Source: Paludibacter jiangxiensis
GTDB lineage: Bacteria > Bacteroidota > Bacteroidia > Bacteroidales > Paludibacteraceae
Assembly (NCBI GenBank): GCA_945897785.1
Contig: CAMDGD010000003.1
Span: 1 to 64,000 of the forward strand
DNA length: 64,000 bases
Reading direction: 5' to 3'
The number at the start of each line of letters is the position of its first letter. Within the stretch, counting starts at the first letter, position 1. Position numbers and translations under genes: made by a program. Positions 21,477-31,796 of the stretch are shown here, piece by piece. The notes under the pieces are model-generated. The model saw only the letters and a program-made list of their open reading frames with translations. It made no database searches and was not told where the DNA came from.

Positions 21477-22046
21477 ATGAATATCTCTGAAAAAAAAATT
21501 GTAACAGTTAGCTACGATTTATTCGTTCAAGCAGAAAAAGAAACCCCTGAATTGATGGAAAGCGCCACAAGCGAAAATCCCCTAGTATTTTGTTTTGGCA
21601 TTGGCATGATGCTTCAAAAATTCGAAAATGAATTGCAAGATAAAAAAACAGGCGACTCGTTCGATTTCACTATTGCCTGCGATGATGCATACGGACAATA
21701 CAACGAAGAACATGTAATTGATTTGCCAAAATCTATTTTTGAAGTAGAAGGTAAATTTGACGATGAAATGGTTGCTATTGGCAAAATTGTACCATTAATG
21801 GATGCTGAAGGAAACCGCTTAAGTGCCGAAGTTTTGGCTGTAAACGAAAATGATGTAAGCGTTGACTTAAACCACCCTTTGGCCGGTGAAAACTTACACT
21901 TCAAAGGAAAAGTACTTGATGTACACGAACCATCTGAAGAAGAATTAGCTTCTTACTTAAATGGCGGAGGTTGTAGCGGTTGTGGTTCCGGTGGTTGTGA
22001 TGAAGGTGAGTCAAGTGATTGCGGTTGCAATTGTAATTGTAATTAA
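21477..22046 (+). CDS. FKBP-type peptidyl-prolyl isomerase, SlyD-like, with Cys-rich tail
   Basis: SYDLFVQAEKETPELMESA...FCFGIGMMLQKFENEL...DAYGQYNEEHVIDLPKSIF; tail GGGCSGCGSGGCDEGESSDCGCNCNCN. Confidence 0.88.
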   Translation: MNISEKKIVTVSYDLFVQAEKETPELMESATSENPLVFCFGIGMMLQKFENELQDKKTGDSFDFTIACDDAYGQYNEEHVIDLPKSIFEVEGKFDDEMVAIGKIVPLMDAEGNRLSAEVLAVNENDVSVDLNHPLAGENLHFKGKVLDVHEPSEEELASYLNGGGCSGCGSGGCDEGESSDCGCNCNCN

Positions 22047-22091
22047 TTTATAAAACCCTATTATTATTTTTTCCTTCAATAAGTAGCATTC

Positions 22092-23165
22092 ATGTCAAAT
22101 ACTATTGGAAATATATTCAGACTTACTTCTTTTGGAGAATCGCACGGAAAAGCTATTGGCGGTGTTATTGATGGCTGTCCTTCAGGGATTTTCCTCGACG
22201 AGCAGTTTATTCAAACACAGCTAAATAGAAGACGCCCCGGACAGTCTGACATAACAACTTCGCGCAACGAGGCTGACAAAGTGGTATTTTTATCGGGTAT
22301 TTTTGAAGGACAAACGACTGGTGCTCCAATTGCATTTGTTATATGGAATGCCGACCAACACTCGAGCGATTACGACAATTTAAAAGATGTTTTCAGACCC
22401 TCGCACGCTGATTTCACCTACCAAACAAAATATGGTATTCGCGATCATAGAGGTGGCGGACGAACTTCTGCAAGAGAAACAATAACTCGCGTAGTGGCAG
22501 GGGCCATAGCGCAAGTAGCTTTAAAACAGTTGGGTATATCAATTATTGCCTTTACCTCGCAAGTAGGTGATATAAAATTGACAGAAAACTATCAAGCCTA
22601 CACGCTCGAAGAAGCCGAAAAAAACGCTATTCGTTGTCCGGATAAAGCCACAGCCGAAAAAATGATTGCGCTAGTGCAACAAATTAAGGCTGAAGGCGAT
22701 ACCATCGGGGGACTTATTAGCTGTGTTGTTAAAGGCGTTCCTGCCGGTTGGGGCGAACCTGTTTATACAAAATTACATGCGGTATTAGGTAATGCTATGC
22801 TATCCATAAATGCCTGTAAAGGATTTGAATACGGCAGCGGATTTGATGTTAGTAACAAAGGTTCCGAAATAAACGATGTATTTGTGATGGATAACGGCAA
22901 AGTGAGCACAAAAACAAACCACTCAGGAGGAATGCAGGGCGGTATATCAAACGGACAAGACATATATTTTCGTGTAGCCTTTAAACCGGTAGCCACTATT
23001 TTACGGGAACAAGAAACGGTAACTAAATCGGGTGAAAAAAGTCTTATCAAAGCGGCTGGAAGACACGATCCGTGTGTGCTACCAAGAGCTGTTCCAATTG
23101 TTGAAGCAATGGCTGCAATCTCTTTGTATGACATGTACCTGTTGAGCAAAACAAACGAAAAATAA
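22092..23165 (+). CDS. aroC: Chorismate synthase
   Basis: [74 protein letters not shown]. Confidence 0.97.
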   Translation: MSNTIGNIFRLTSFGESHGKAIGGVIDGCPSGIFLDEQFIQTQLNRRRPGQSDITTSRNEADKVVFLSGIFEGQTTGAPIAFVIWNADQHSSDYDNLKDVFRPSHADFTYQTKYGIRDHRGGGRTSARETITRVVAGAIAQVALKQLGISIIAFTSQVGDIKLTENYQAYTLEEAEKNAIRCPDKATAEKMIALVQQIKAEGDTIGGLISCVVKGVPAGWGEPVYTKLHAVLGNAMLSINACKGFEYGSGFDVSNKGSEINDVFVMDNGKVSTKTNHSGGMQGGISNGQDIYFRVAFKPVATILREQETVTKSGEKSLIKAAGRHDPCVLPRAVPIVEAMAAISLYDMYLLSKTNEK

Positions 23166-23178
23166 TACAGCAACAAAG

Positions 23179-23988
23179 ATGATTCCTAAACTAAAACATA
23201 CCGATGCGGAAAATTTTTTATTGTTAGCCGGACCTTGTGTAATAGAGAGCGAAGCAATGGCTTTCGAAATTGCAGAAAAACTAGTTGAAATTAGCAATAA
23301 ATACAAAATTCCCTTTGTTTTTAAAGGTTCTTACCGCAAGGCAAACCGTTCTCGATTAGATTCATTTACTGGAATAGGCGATGAAAAAGCACTTTCGATA
23401 CTTCAGGCTATTGGAAACCGATTTGATATTCCGGTAGTAACTGATATTCACACCGAACATGAAGCAGCTTTGGCTGCTGAGTTTGTAGATATCTTACAAA
23501 TACCAGCGTTTCTTTGCCGACAAACAGAATTATTGCTTGCCGCAGCCAAAACCGGAAAAGTGGTAAATATCAAAAAAGGACAGTTTCTATCTGCCGAATC
23601 CATGCAATTTGCTGTACAAAAAGTATTGGATGGCGGAAACAAGAATATCTTACTTACCGAAAGAGGCAATAGCTTTGGGTATCAAGATTTAATTGTCGAT
23701 TTTAGAGGAATTCCTGTCATGCAAAAAATTGGCTATCCGGTCATTCTAGACATCACCCACTCCTTACAGCAACCCAATCAAACAAGCGGTGTAACAGGAG
23801 GATTGCCTGAGCTTATTGAAACTATTGCGCGCGCCGGTATAGCTTGCGGTGTTGACGGCATATTTATGGAAACTCATCCGGAACCAAGCAAAGCAAAATC
23901 AGACGGAGCCAACATGTTAGCCCTACGAGATGCAGAAAAATTACTCCAAAAGCTAGTTAGCATAAAGCAATGCATTAACACCTTATAA
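23179..23988 (+). CDS. kdsA: 3-deoxy-8-phosphooctulonate (KDO8P) synthase
   Basis: LLAGPCVIESEAMAFEIAEKL...FVFKGSYRKANRSRLDSFTGIGDEKALSIL...DIHTEHEAALAAEFVDILQIPAFLCRQTELLLAAA. Confidence 0.95.
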   Translation: MIPKLKHTDAENFLLLAGPCVIESEAMAFEIAEKLVEISNKYKIPFVFKGSYRKANRSRLDSFTGIGDEKALSILQAIGNRFDIPVVTDIHTEHEAALAAEFVDILQIPAFLCRQTELLLAAAKTGKVVNIKKGQFLSAESMQFAVQKVLDGGNKNILLTERGNSFGYQDLIVDFRGIPVMQKIGYPVILDITHSLQQPNQTSGVTGGLPELIETIARAGIACGVDGIFMETHPEPSKAKSDGANMLALRDAEKLLQKLVSIKQCINTL

Positions 23989-24012
23989 CCTCGATTAATT
24001 CGGGGTTTTTTT
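23988..24012 (+). terminator. Intrinsic terminator of aroC-kdsA
   Basis: aacctcga-ttaa-ttcggggttttttt. Confidence 0.55.
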
Positions 24013-24436
24013 ATGTAAATTAAACAATAATTCCCGTAGTGCACTTGGGACTATAAATAGAAAAAGAAAAAAATAGTATTAAGAAGCACAAACCCCTCCA
24101 TTGGTTGCGGATAGAACAATTGTTAAGGTTATTTACCATATACTTTACAGGTAATGAAATAATATAAGCTTCTTTGAACAGTCGTATCATATATAACATA
24201 TACAATAGTTAATATATGCAAACAACCTTTAATGTCATTTAGCAGTAACTGCCTTTTGTTCAGCAAAATGAAACCAAACGAACAAAAACATATAAAAAAT
24301 ATATTTAACAACATATTTAGCTTAAAAACTCCGTTTAAAACGACGATATATCAATTAAAATTTTAACTTTGCATGTGTTAAAAAAACTTTAATACTTAGT
24401 TGTACAAAATAAATTCATTAACCAACTGATTATCGT

Positions 24437-26305
24437 ATGAGAAATCTATCAAACTTGTTTTTCAAACTCTATCTATTGATAGCAGTTTTAGGAGCATGGA
24501 CAAACGCATCGGCTCAAATCATTGAAGCCAGAAGCATCAGCTGTCCGGGTGCTAACGACGGACAATTAAATGTTCATTCTGTTTGGGGAACTCCCCCCTA
24601 CACTTATGCATGGACATTAAACGGAAACCCTATAGTAGCTGATAGCATTATCAAAGGAGCTAATCCGGGTGATTATGAAGTTACTGTAACAGATGCCACT
24701 TTAGTTGATACCGTCTGGACCTACACTCTACTAGACGCTATTCCAATCAGCATTAATCCAATAACCATAGCAAACACCACATGGCCTGCTTACGACGGAA
24801 CATTAGATGTTGGTGCAACAGGTGGTAGCAATACATATATTTACACTGTTATTGACAGTACTTTTAGAAGAACTGTAAACGCAACAGGCCCTATTTACAA
24901 CACACTTGCTCCCGGTAATTATCAAATCACCGTTGAAGACTCACACGGATGCATTGCAAAAGCATCGGCAATAATAACCGATAACAGCGAAAGCCTGTTA
25001 AGTTCCATTACCCCAACGACTATAACTTGTTACAAAATACCTGTAAGCTGTGCAGTAGTTCCTTCTGAACAAGATATTTTCCCTGTGACTGCCGAATTTG
25101 ATGATAGTGTTATAGACCAAGCCATCTATTATGTTATAGATTCCAATTTAGTATCCGGAACACCATACGCATTTAATTATATTGATTCAATTCGCTATTG
25201 GAAAATTGCTGTTACAAATAATGTTGACACCTTTTTATATCTTAACACTACCCCTATAATTACACTTGGTGACGCATCGGGTGTATATACGCAACATTCC
25301 TTTGTTAAAACGGTTTTTTTTGTTGATTCTGTAAGTGTACTACAAACACTACCGGACACTAGCTACTATAAAAACCGCTTTATTGGGCTTAATAGAATTC
25401 TATTAGCTTCTCCCTCTCTTACACCGGTACCTTTATTAGAAGATGGTTTTCATTATGCAGAATACTGGAGCACAGACGGAAAAGGGAAACGAGCCAGTTG
25501 GGATATTGTAGCCCCTCCAAACCCTGTTTCTATTAACTTCACACAAACAGACATTACTTGCTATTTAGGTACTAACGGAGCCATAACCGCAAATGCGCAA
25601 GGGAGTTGGCACAACTATTTTACACCCTATGCCTCTATTAGCATTTCCGGTCCGGGTGGTTTTATTACAGCTTTAAACAACAACAATGTTAGTTTAGCTA
25701 ACTTAACTGCCGGCACCTACAGCATTACGGCCACAGACATTCAAGGATGTAGTAGAACACAAACGGTTGTATTAGAACAGCCCGACGAACCGCTCCGTAT
25801 TGTGTGGGCAGATGTAATTAATGCACGCTGTCCGTACAGTTTAGATGGAGCAGCAAATATCCACAGAATAGATGGATCTGTTGGAGCCGTTAGTTATGCT
25901 TGGTCAAACGGAGACACTAGTCCAAACCTAACCGACATTACTCCGGGCACTTACATACTAACTGTTACCGATGCTAACGGATGTACCGGTCAAGATTCGA
26001 TAAAAGTAGAAGGAGAAAGAAGAAACTGTTTTTATAATATTGTAACACCAAACGGCGATGGCTTCAACGATTATTTCGATTTATCCGATTTCTGTGTAGG
26101 CGTACAAATGAAAGCAGTAATATTTAACGAAGCCGGTAATAAAGTAATTGAGTTGAATGAAAATAACCCGCGATGGGATGGATACGACCCAGCCTTACCG
26201 CCAACCGGAACATCATCTACTTACACCTGTTTTGTTGCTTTGTTTGAAAACGGTGTAAAAACGGTCGAATTTGCCGAAAGCTTTTCGGTAGTTCATCAAC
26301 AATAA
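24437..26305 (+). CDS. SprB-repeat surface protein with type B T9SS C-terminal (CHU_C/gliding) domain
   Basis: Repeats such as 'YAWSNGDTSPNLTDITPGTYILTVTDANGCTGQDSI' and C-terminal 'NIVTPNGDGFNDYFDL...VIFNEAGNKVIEL...RWDGYD'. Confidence 0.88.
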   Translation: MRNLSNLFFKLYLLIAVLGAWTNASAQIIEARSISCPGANDGQLNVHSVWGTPPYTYAWTLNGNPIVADSIIKGANPGDYEVTVTDATLVDTVWTYTLLDAIPISINPITIANTTWPAYDGTLDVGATGGSNTYIYTVIDSTFRRTVNATGPIYNTLAPGNYQITVEDSHGCIAKASAIITDNSESLLSSITPTTITCYKIPVSCAVVPSEQDIFPVTAEFDDSVIDQAIYYVIDSNLVSGTPYAFNYIDSIRYWKIAVTNNVDTFLYLNTTPIITLGDASGVYTQHSFVKTVFFVDSVSVLQTLPDTSYYKNRFIGLNRILLASPSLTPVPLLEDGFHYAEYWSTDGKGKRASWDIVAPPNPVSINFTQTDITCYLGTNGAITANAQGSWHNYFTPYASISISGPGGFITALNNNNVSLANLTAGTYSITATDIQGCSRTQTVVLEQPDEPLRIVWADVINARCPYSLDGAANIHRIDGSVGAVSYAWSNGDTSPNLTDITPGTYILTVTDANGCTGQDSIKVEGERRNCFYNIVTPNGDGFNDYFDLSDFCVGVQMKAVIFNEAGNKVIELNENNPRWDGYDPALPPTGTSSTYTCFVALFENGVKTVEFAESFSVVHQQ

Positions 26306-26345
26306 AAATTAATTTGTAAAAAGTCAACCATCAAAATAAGCTGCA

Positions 26346-27257
26346 ATGAAAAAAACAAAATATATCCTGCTAAGTGTAAGCTTACTACTTATCTCTACGC
26401 AAAGCTACAGCCAACGAATATGGGGAAACCCTGTAGGTCAATATGCCTATAACCCTGCCGGTGCTGCAATGAACGATTTAGGCGAATTAGTGAGTTGTTT
26501 TTATACAACCTACGAATCGGCAATTAACAGTCCGAAGGGATTAATGCTAATGGGTTCTTCTACCTTCCCCACCGATAATATTGGGGCCGGTTTCCGATTA
26601 ACATCGGAGTCGGGAGGAGTTATCAAAAACCTTATGGGTGAAGCAACATTTATGTATCGTGTAAACCTAAGCAGAGATACCAAACTTGCCTTCGGCTTAT
26701 CTGCGGTGTTTAACCAAATAGGCTTAGATTATGATTTACTTACCCCTCAGCACAGCCAAGACCCTATCATTACTATAGGCGCTGAAACGGGTTCGTATGT
26801 AGATGCCAACTTTGGAATAAGCATTTACGAAGCCAATCATTTTTATTTTGGAGTTGCTGGCTATAATTTAATCGGACAACAAACCAGTTGGCTTTTGCCT
26901 AACTTTACCAATAGAGCTTCGCGCTTAATTAGTGCCAGTGGTATGTATTCGCTTAATCTTTTTCAAGGCGATGGTAAGCTAGAAACTACCGTAGTTGGTA
27001 TGACTTTTATGCCTCAAGATGACTTTACATTTAGTTATGATGCCAGTACCCGCTTAATAATGAACAAAACATTTTGGGTTGGAGGCGGATACTCCAATAG
27101 TTTTGTCAAATTGTTACTAGGATTATATATTCAAAACCTAACGGTAGGGTACACAGGTGCTATTGGCATGGGAGATATTACAAGTTATACCTATGCTTTT
27201 CCAAAACACGAATTATTTTTAAGGATGGAATTAAACACTTCCAGCTCTTCTCGTTAA
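26346..27257 (+). CDS. PorP/SprF family type IX secretion membrane protein
   Basis: 'QYAYNPAGAAMN', 'DNIGAGFRLTSESGGVIKNLMGEATFMYRVNLSRDTKLAFGLSAVFNQIGLDY'; adjacent to CHU_C protein. Confidence 0.85.
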   Translation: MKKTKYILLSVSLLLISTQSYSQRIWGNPVGQYAYNPAGAAMNDLGELVSCFYTTYESAINSPKGLMLMGSSTFPTDNIGAGFRLTSESGGVIKNLMGEATFMYRVNLSRDTKLAFGLSAVFNQIGLDYDLLTPQHSQDPIITIGAETGSYVDANFGISIYEANHFYFGVAGYNLIGQQTSWLLPNFTNRASRLISASGMYSLNLFQGDGKLETTVVGMTFMPQDDFTFSYDASTRLIMNKTFWVGGGYSNSFVKLLLGLYIQNLTVGYTGAIGMGDITSYTYAFPKHELFLRMELNTSSSSR

Positions 27258-27278
27258 GAAATTTGTAAGACCATTTGT

Positions 27279-28643
27279 ATGAATAAACTAAGCTATACAG
27301 TTTTGTTGTGTTTAAGCATCATGTTTTCCGGATTGAGTTATGCTCAAAAATTTAAAACAGAATTTAAACTGCGCGAAGTGGCTAAAGATACCGTTTGTGT
27401 AAATATGCAAACAATAAACAGCCCCTATGACGACTATTTGCCTTTTTTAATTGGCAAAAAAGACATGCTGTTTACATCCAACAGAAAAAACACGCAAGAA
27501 GGCCAAACCTTACAATACTCAGAAAAAGTATATTGGACGCGTGAAAAAAAGAAAAACGATTGGCAAAAACCAAAAAAGAATGGGTATTCATGGAATAGCG
27601 ATAACAACACCGCTTTAATAGGTATTGGTGACGCCTTGTATTATTTTTATCGTTCGTACTGGAAAGATAATGGAGAGATTTTTACTGCCGAACGCGACAC
27701 CAAAGGGAAAGAACCTTGGCAAGCGTCCAATTTAAAAAAGATGAATTACATCTGCACCAAGTACGATGAAAATTCAATTACTCCATCGAATGGGGATAGT
27801 GTATTTTTTGTTTCGAACCGCAATGGAAACTACGATATCTTTCTACAAGTAGGTGAAGCAAAAGCTTCTCCGGTAGAAATACTTAACACCGAATACAACG
27901 AAAATGATGTGTTTTTCAGTTTTGCCAACCAAACGCTGTATTTTAGTTCAAACCGACCAGGAGGCATTGGTGGCTACGATATTTACAGAGCACCAATAAT
28001 TGACAATACCTTCTCTGCACCAGAATTACTACGAGACACCATGATAAACAGCAGTTCTGACGATAGAGATTTTAGATGGTATAATGATTCGTTGATGTAT
28101 TTATCTTCTAATCGACTAATGGGACTCGGCGGATTTGACATCTACAATATTCGTGTAAAAAGCCGAAATGTTTACGACACCATCATTACAGAAATTCCGA
28201 TTATTGTTGACACTATTAAAGACCTAAAAGGCGAACTGTATGCAAAACTAAAAGAATTAGGTTTGTTCCCATTTAGAGGAGAAGTACAAGTAGGTGCATA
28301 CAGATATATCCCCTCCTTAGATGACTTCTTAACAAAATTCCCTTGCATTAAAACGCAAAACATCCGTATGGATAAAATTATTGTGGATGATAGCATAACT
28401 GTACATAAGTATATAGTAGATACGCTTTATACGGATGTTGATAAGGCTGTAAACAAACAAATTGAAATTGAAGCCATGCGTTGCTTGCCCGACGAAGTTT
28501 TTTCTGATATGCCATTTATTGGTATGTTAGATAAAGACAAAAACCGATATGCCATATTCTGGAAAAAAGATGAGTTCCACACCAAAAAAGTTTTTTATAT
28601 CTTTAAAAACGGGAAACAAATTTGGAAAACCCGTCTATTCTAA
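27279..28643 (+). CDS. PD40-repeat exported protein, T9SS-associated (PorE-like context)
   Basis: 'NSPYDDYLPFLIGKKDMLFTSNRKN', 'FFVSNRNGNYDIFLQ', 'LYFSSNRPGGIGGYDIYRA' PD40 motifs. Confidence 0.75.
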   Translation: MNKLSYTVLLCLSIMFSGLSYAQKFKTEFKLREVAKDTVCVNMQTINSPYDDYLPFLIGKKDMLFTSNRKNTQEGQTLQYSEKVYWTREKKKNDWQKPKKNGYSWNSDNNTALIGIGDALYYFYRSYWKDNGEIFTAERDTKGKEPWQASNLKKMNYICTKYDENSITPSNGDSVFFVSNRNGNYDIFLQVGEAKASPVEILNTEYNENDVFFSFANQTLYFSSNRPGGIGGYDIYRAPIIDNTFSAPELLRDTMINSSSDDRDFRWYNDSLMYLSSNRLMGLGGFDIYNIRVKSRNVYDTIITEIPIIVDTIKDLKGELYAKLKELGLFPFRGEVQVGAYRYIPSLDDFLTKFPCIKTQNIRMDKIIVDDSITVHKYIVDTLYTDVDKAVNKQIEIEAMRCLPDEVFSDMPFIGMLDKDKNRYAIFWKKDEFHTKKVFYIFKNGKQIWKTRLF

Positions 28644-28660
28644 AATAAAACTTAATATAT

Positions 28661-28698
28661 AAAAAGCGCACAAAGGAAGAATCCCTTGTGCGCTTTTT
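28661..28698 (+). terminator. Intrinsic terminator
   Basis: aaaaagcgcacaaagg-aagaat-cccttgtgcgcttttt. Confidence 0.75.
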
Positions 28699-28788
28699 AG
28701 TTTATAAGACCTTAATTATTGAAAAGAATAGTCAAGAAAAACGATATTTTGTTACTTTTGCAAGCAAACTCATAAAACAACCAAAAAC

Positions 28789-29400
28789 ATGAAAATATTT
28801 TTGTTCGATTTTGACGGTGTTATTATAGACACCCTTCCTATTGCGGTAGAAGTGTACAATCAACAGATGCAAGCACATGGCATTCAATATCAATTTACCC
28901 CACAAAGCTTTGCCGAACTATTCTTAAACAATTTTCATAAAGGATTATCAGCCGCTATACCCGACGAGACTATTCGAGAAAAAATACTCAAAGAAAAAAA
29001 TGCCGAATACGAAAGAAGAAAGGACGATTTTAGAATCTTTGACGGCATAAAAGACACTTTAGACCAATTGGCTAAAGGCGGAAAAATGATTATTATCTCG
29101 TCTAACGGAACACAATTTATTAATGCTTTATTAAATAGTAGAGGGATAAATTATTTTGACGAAGTACTAGGCGGTGATATAGAGAAAAGCAAGGTAAAGA
29201 AAATTAACTGGCAAAAAGAGAAGTACCCAGATGCCGATATTTATTATATTGGCGACACAACAGGCGATGTAAAAGAAAGTATAGAAACCCAAGTGAAAGC
29301 CGTAGCGGTTAGCTGGGGATTTCATAGCCGAAAAGAGCTTGAAAAAGAAACCCCCGATTATATATTCGATACGCCAAGTGAGCTATTACAACTGCTTTAA
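28789..29400 (+). CDS. HAD family hydrolase (phosphoglycolate-phosphatase-like)
   Basis: MKIFLFDFDGVIIDTLPIAVEVYN...IIISSNGTQF...YYIGDTTGDVKESIETQVKAVAVSWGF. Confidence 0.88.
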   Translation: MKIFLFDFDGVIIDTLPIAVEVYNQQMQAHGIQYQFTPQSFAELFLNNFHKGLSAAIPDETIREKILKEKNAEYERRKDDFRIFDGIKDTLDQLAKGGKMIIISSNGTQFINALLNSRGINYFDEVLGGDIEKSKVKKINWQKEKYPDADIYYIGDTTGDVKESIETQVKAVAVSWGFHSRKELEKETPDYIFDTPSELLQLL

Positions 29401-29949
29401 CAAGGCTTTATATACGAAAGGATGCAACCAAGTAGAAGCATCCTTTTTTTGTGCTATTAATTCGCGAATTTCTGTAGATGAAATTGGGAACAATGGAGCT
29501 TCAATTACCTTTACCTGAGGATATTGTTCGTGTAATAGCGCTACATTAAAACCAGTACGGGGATATACTATTATTGCAAAATTAGCCAACAACTGCTCGT
29601 AAGCTTTCCATAAATGAAAAACGGCTAAATTATCAGCACCAATAAGCAAAGTAAATTCCTTATTAGGATACAGTGCGTGTAACTTTTCAAGTGTCTGATG
29701 CGTGTAATTTGGCGTGGGCATCGAAAACTCCACATCACAAGCTTTAAACGAAGGATTATCAGCAATGGCAAAGTTTACCAATTGTAAACGAAAAGCATCG
29801 TCCAGCAAATCGGCTTGTTTTTTTAGTGGATTATGCGGACTAACAACAAACCAGACTTCATCCAAGCCGGCATGAGTCAACAAATAATTTGCTAAAGCCG
29901 TATGCCCAAGATGTATGGGATTGAAAGAACCGAATAATAGACCTATCAT
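29386..29949 (-). CDS. nadD: Nicotinate-nucleotide adenylyltransferase
   Basis: MIGLLFGSFNPIHLGHTALANYLL...EVWFVVSPHNPLKK...PISSTEIRELIAQKKD. Confidence 0.93.
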   Translation of the reverse strand: MIGLLFGSFNPIHLGHTALANYLLTHAGLDEVWFVVSPHNPLKKQADLLDDAFRLQLVNFAIADNPSFKACDVEFSMPTPNYTHQTLEKLHALYPNKEFTLLIGADNLAVFHLWKAYEQLLANFAIIVYPRTGFNVALLHEQYPQVKVIEAPLFPISSTEIRELIAQKKDASTWLHPFVYKALLKQL

Positions 29950-29955
29950 TGTTAG

Positions 29956-30519
29956 TTACAATTTCAAATACGCTTTTATTACTTGTAATGTTTGGGCTTG
30001 AGCTTTCTCTAAATCATCATTTACAATAATGGCATCAAACTTTGGTGCAAAGCTCATCTCCCATGCTGCTTTAGCTACTCGTTCTTCAATAACCTCTGCC
30101 GTATCAGTTTGTCGTATTTCAAGGCGCTCTCTCAAAGCATCTACACTTGGTGGCTGAATAAAAATTGACAACGCATTTTCGCCAAACTGCTGTTTTACAT
30201 TAACACCTCCAACCACATCTAAATCGGCTATAGCTACACTGCCCTTTTGAGCAATTCGTTCTACTTCACTTTTTAGTGTGCCGTAATACCTATCTTTATA
30301 CACTTCTTCGTACTCCAAAAATTCATCATTGGCAATCTTGGCACGAAACTCATCCGGACTTAAAAAATAATACGCTACCCCATCCTTTTCATTCCCTCTA
30401 GGAGGCCTACTGGTAGCCGAAATAGAAAATTCTAACCCCAAATGCTGCGTAAGCAGATAGTTAATTATGGTACTTTTACCAGCACCCGATGGAGCAGAAA
30501 AAATGATTAATCTTGACAT
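29956..30519 (-). CDS. gmk: Guanylate kinase
   Basis: MSRLIIFSAPSGAGKSTIINYLL...SISATSRPPRGNEKDGVAYYFLSPDEF. Confidence 0.95.
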   Translation of the reverse strand: MSRLIIFSAPSGAGKSTIINYLLTQHLGLEFSISATSRPPRGNEKDGVAYYFLSPDEFRAKIANDEFLEYEEVYKDRYYGTLKSEVERIAQKGSVAIADLDVVGGVNVKQQFGENALSIFIQPPSVDALRERLEIRQTDTAEVIEERVAKAAWEMSFAPKFDAIIVNDDLEKAQAQTLQVIKAYLKL

Positions 30520-30594
30520 ATATAAAACGATTAAATATTCGATATAAACAAGCAACAGCAATAAACCCTAAAGCTAAAAAATACAGGTCTACTA

Positions 30595-30704
30595 ATTAAA
30601 ACACAATGCTTATCTTTTGTCTTTGTTCTTGGCTCTAAGAAAACCACAGATTACACAGATTTTCACAGATTAAAATGCAATGCTTATCTTTTGTCTTTGT
30701 TCTT
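30595..30704. repeat. Two 36-nt direct repeats (34/36) flanking three CACAGATT units
   Basis: attaaaaNNcaatgcttatcttttgtctttgttctt at 30595-30630 and 30669-30704; CACAGATT at 30645, 30654, 30664. Confidence 0.9.
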
Positions 30705-30718
30705 TTATCTTGACTTTA

Positions 30719-31594
30719 TCAAAGCACATTCAACACCTGTTCTTTTATTTGCTCCAGTTCGTCTTTCATCAACACCACCAATTTTTGCATTTCGCTATGG
30801 TTTGATTTTGAGCCTAGTGTATTTATTTCGCGACCAATTTCTTGTGCAATGAACCCAAGCTTTTTCCCCACAGCACCCTCTTCATCCATCGTTTGTAAGA
30901 AATACGACAAATGATTGGCTAAACGCACTTTCTCCTCATTTACATCCAGTTTTTCTATGTAAAAAATCAATTCTTGTTCAAAACGGTTTTTGTCATAATC
31001 AACTTTTTCACCCAACGCCAGCAAATTGTCACGCAATCGCGATTTCACTTTTTCTATCCGTTCCGATTCGTATGTTTCTATTTTAAACGCAAATTGTTGA
31101 ATACTGGCAATTTTCTCTTTAAAAACTAATGCCAAGGAATTTCCCTCTTGAATCCGAAATGCATTAAACTGATCGATAGCCGCATCGATAATCTTTTTCA
31201 CCTCTTCCCATTCATCTTCGTCCACTTCTTGCATCTCTGCCTTTAAAGCGTCAGGCATACGCAATAACACGGAGAACCAATCGGCCGGCACAGGCACACC
31301 CATGCTATCTGCCAAATCGGAAATTTGCTTGTAATACCCCTCAACAACAGATTGATTGATTAGGGTAACACTTTCTTTTCCTGAATTATCAATATACAAA
31401 GCAAAATCGATTTTTCCTCGTCCCAATTGTTGGGCTAAAACATTTCGAATTTCTATATCTTTTTCGCGGTATAAGCTACAAATACGGGTAGATAAATCTA
31501 GTTGTTTACTGTTTAGCGATTTTATTTCAACGGTAATTTTTTTATTGGAGATTTCGGCAGAGGCTTTACCAAAGCCAGTCATTGATTGAACCAT
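30719..31594 (-). CDS. YicC/YloC family endoribonuclease or adaptor
   Basis: MVQSMTGFGKASAEISNKKITVEIKSLNSKQLDLSTRI...GKKLGFIAQEIGREINTLGSKSNHSEMQKLVVLMKDELEQIKEQVLNVL. Confidence 0.93.
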   Translation of the reverse strand: MVQSMTGFGKASAEISNKKITVEIKSLNSKQLDLSTRICSLYREKDIEIRNVLAQQLGRGKIDFALYIDNSGKESVTLINQSVVEGYYKQISDLADSMGVPVPADWFSVLLRMPDALKAEMQEVDEDEWEEVKKIIDAAIDQFNAFRIQEGNSLALVFKEKIASIQQFAFKIETYESERIEKVKSRLRDNLLALGEKVDYDKNRFEQELIFYIEKLDVNEEKVRLANHLSYFLQTMDEEGAVGKKLGFIAQEIGREINTLGSKSNHSEMQKLVVLMKDELEQIKEQVLNVL

Positions 31595-31796
31595 ACTATT
31601 ATTTACAATTAAACTAGTTACAATTTACGATTAAAAAAAATCGCATTAACACTGCAAATTTACATTTTTTTATTCGTAAGCTTGGTTTAAATATAGTACT
31701 TTTGTAAACTATGAGTTTAGACGGCTTAGCTTACATTATACCCTTTTATATATTTAACTTGCAAATTACAACTCGTCTAATCGTAAATACCCTTTC

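Noticed and set aside
23179-23988. kdsA as a DAHP synthase next to aroC
   Set aside because: The FKGSYRKANRSRLDSFTG and VTDIHTEHEA motifs fit KDO8P synthase rather than DAHP synthase.
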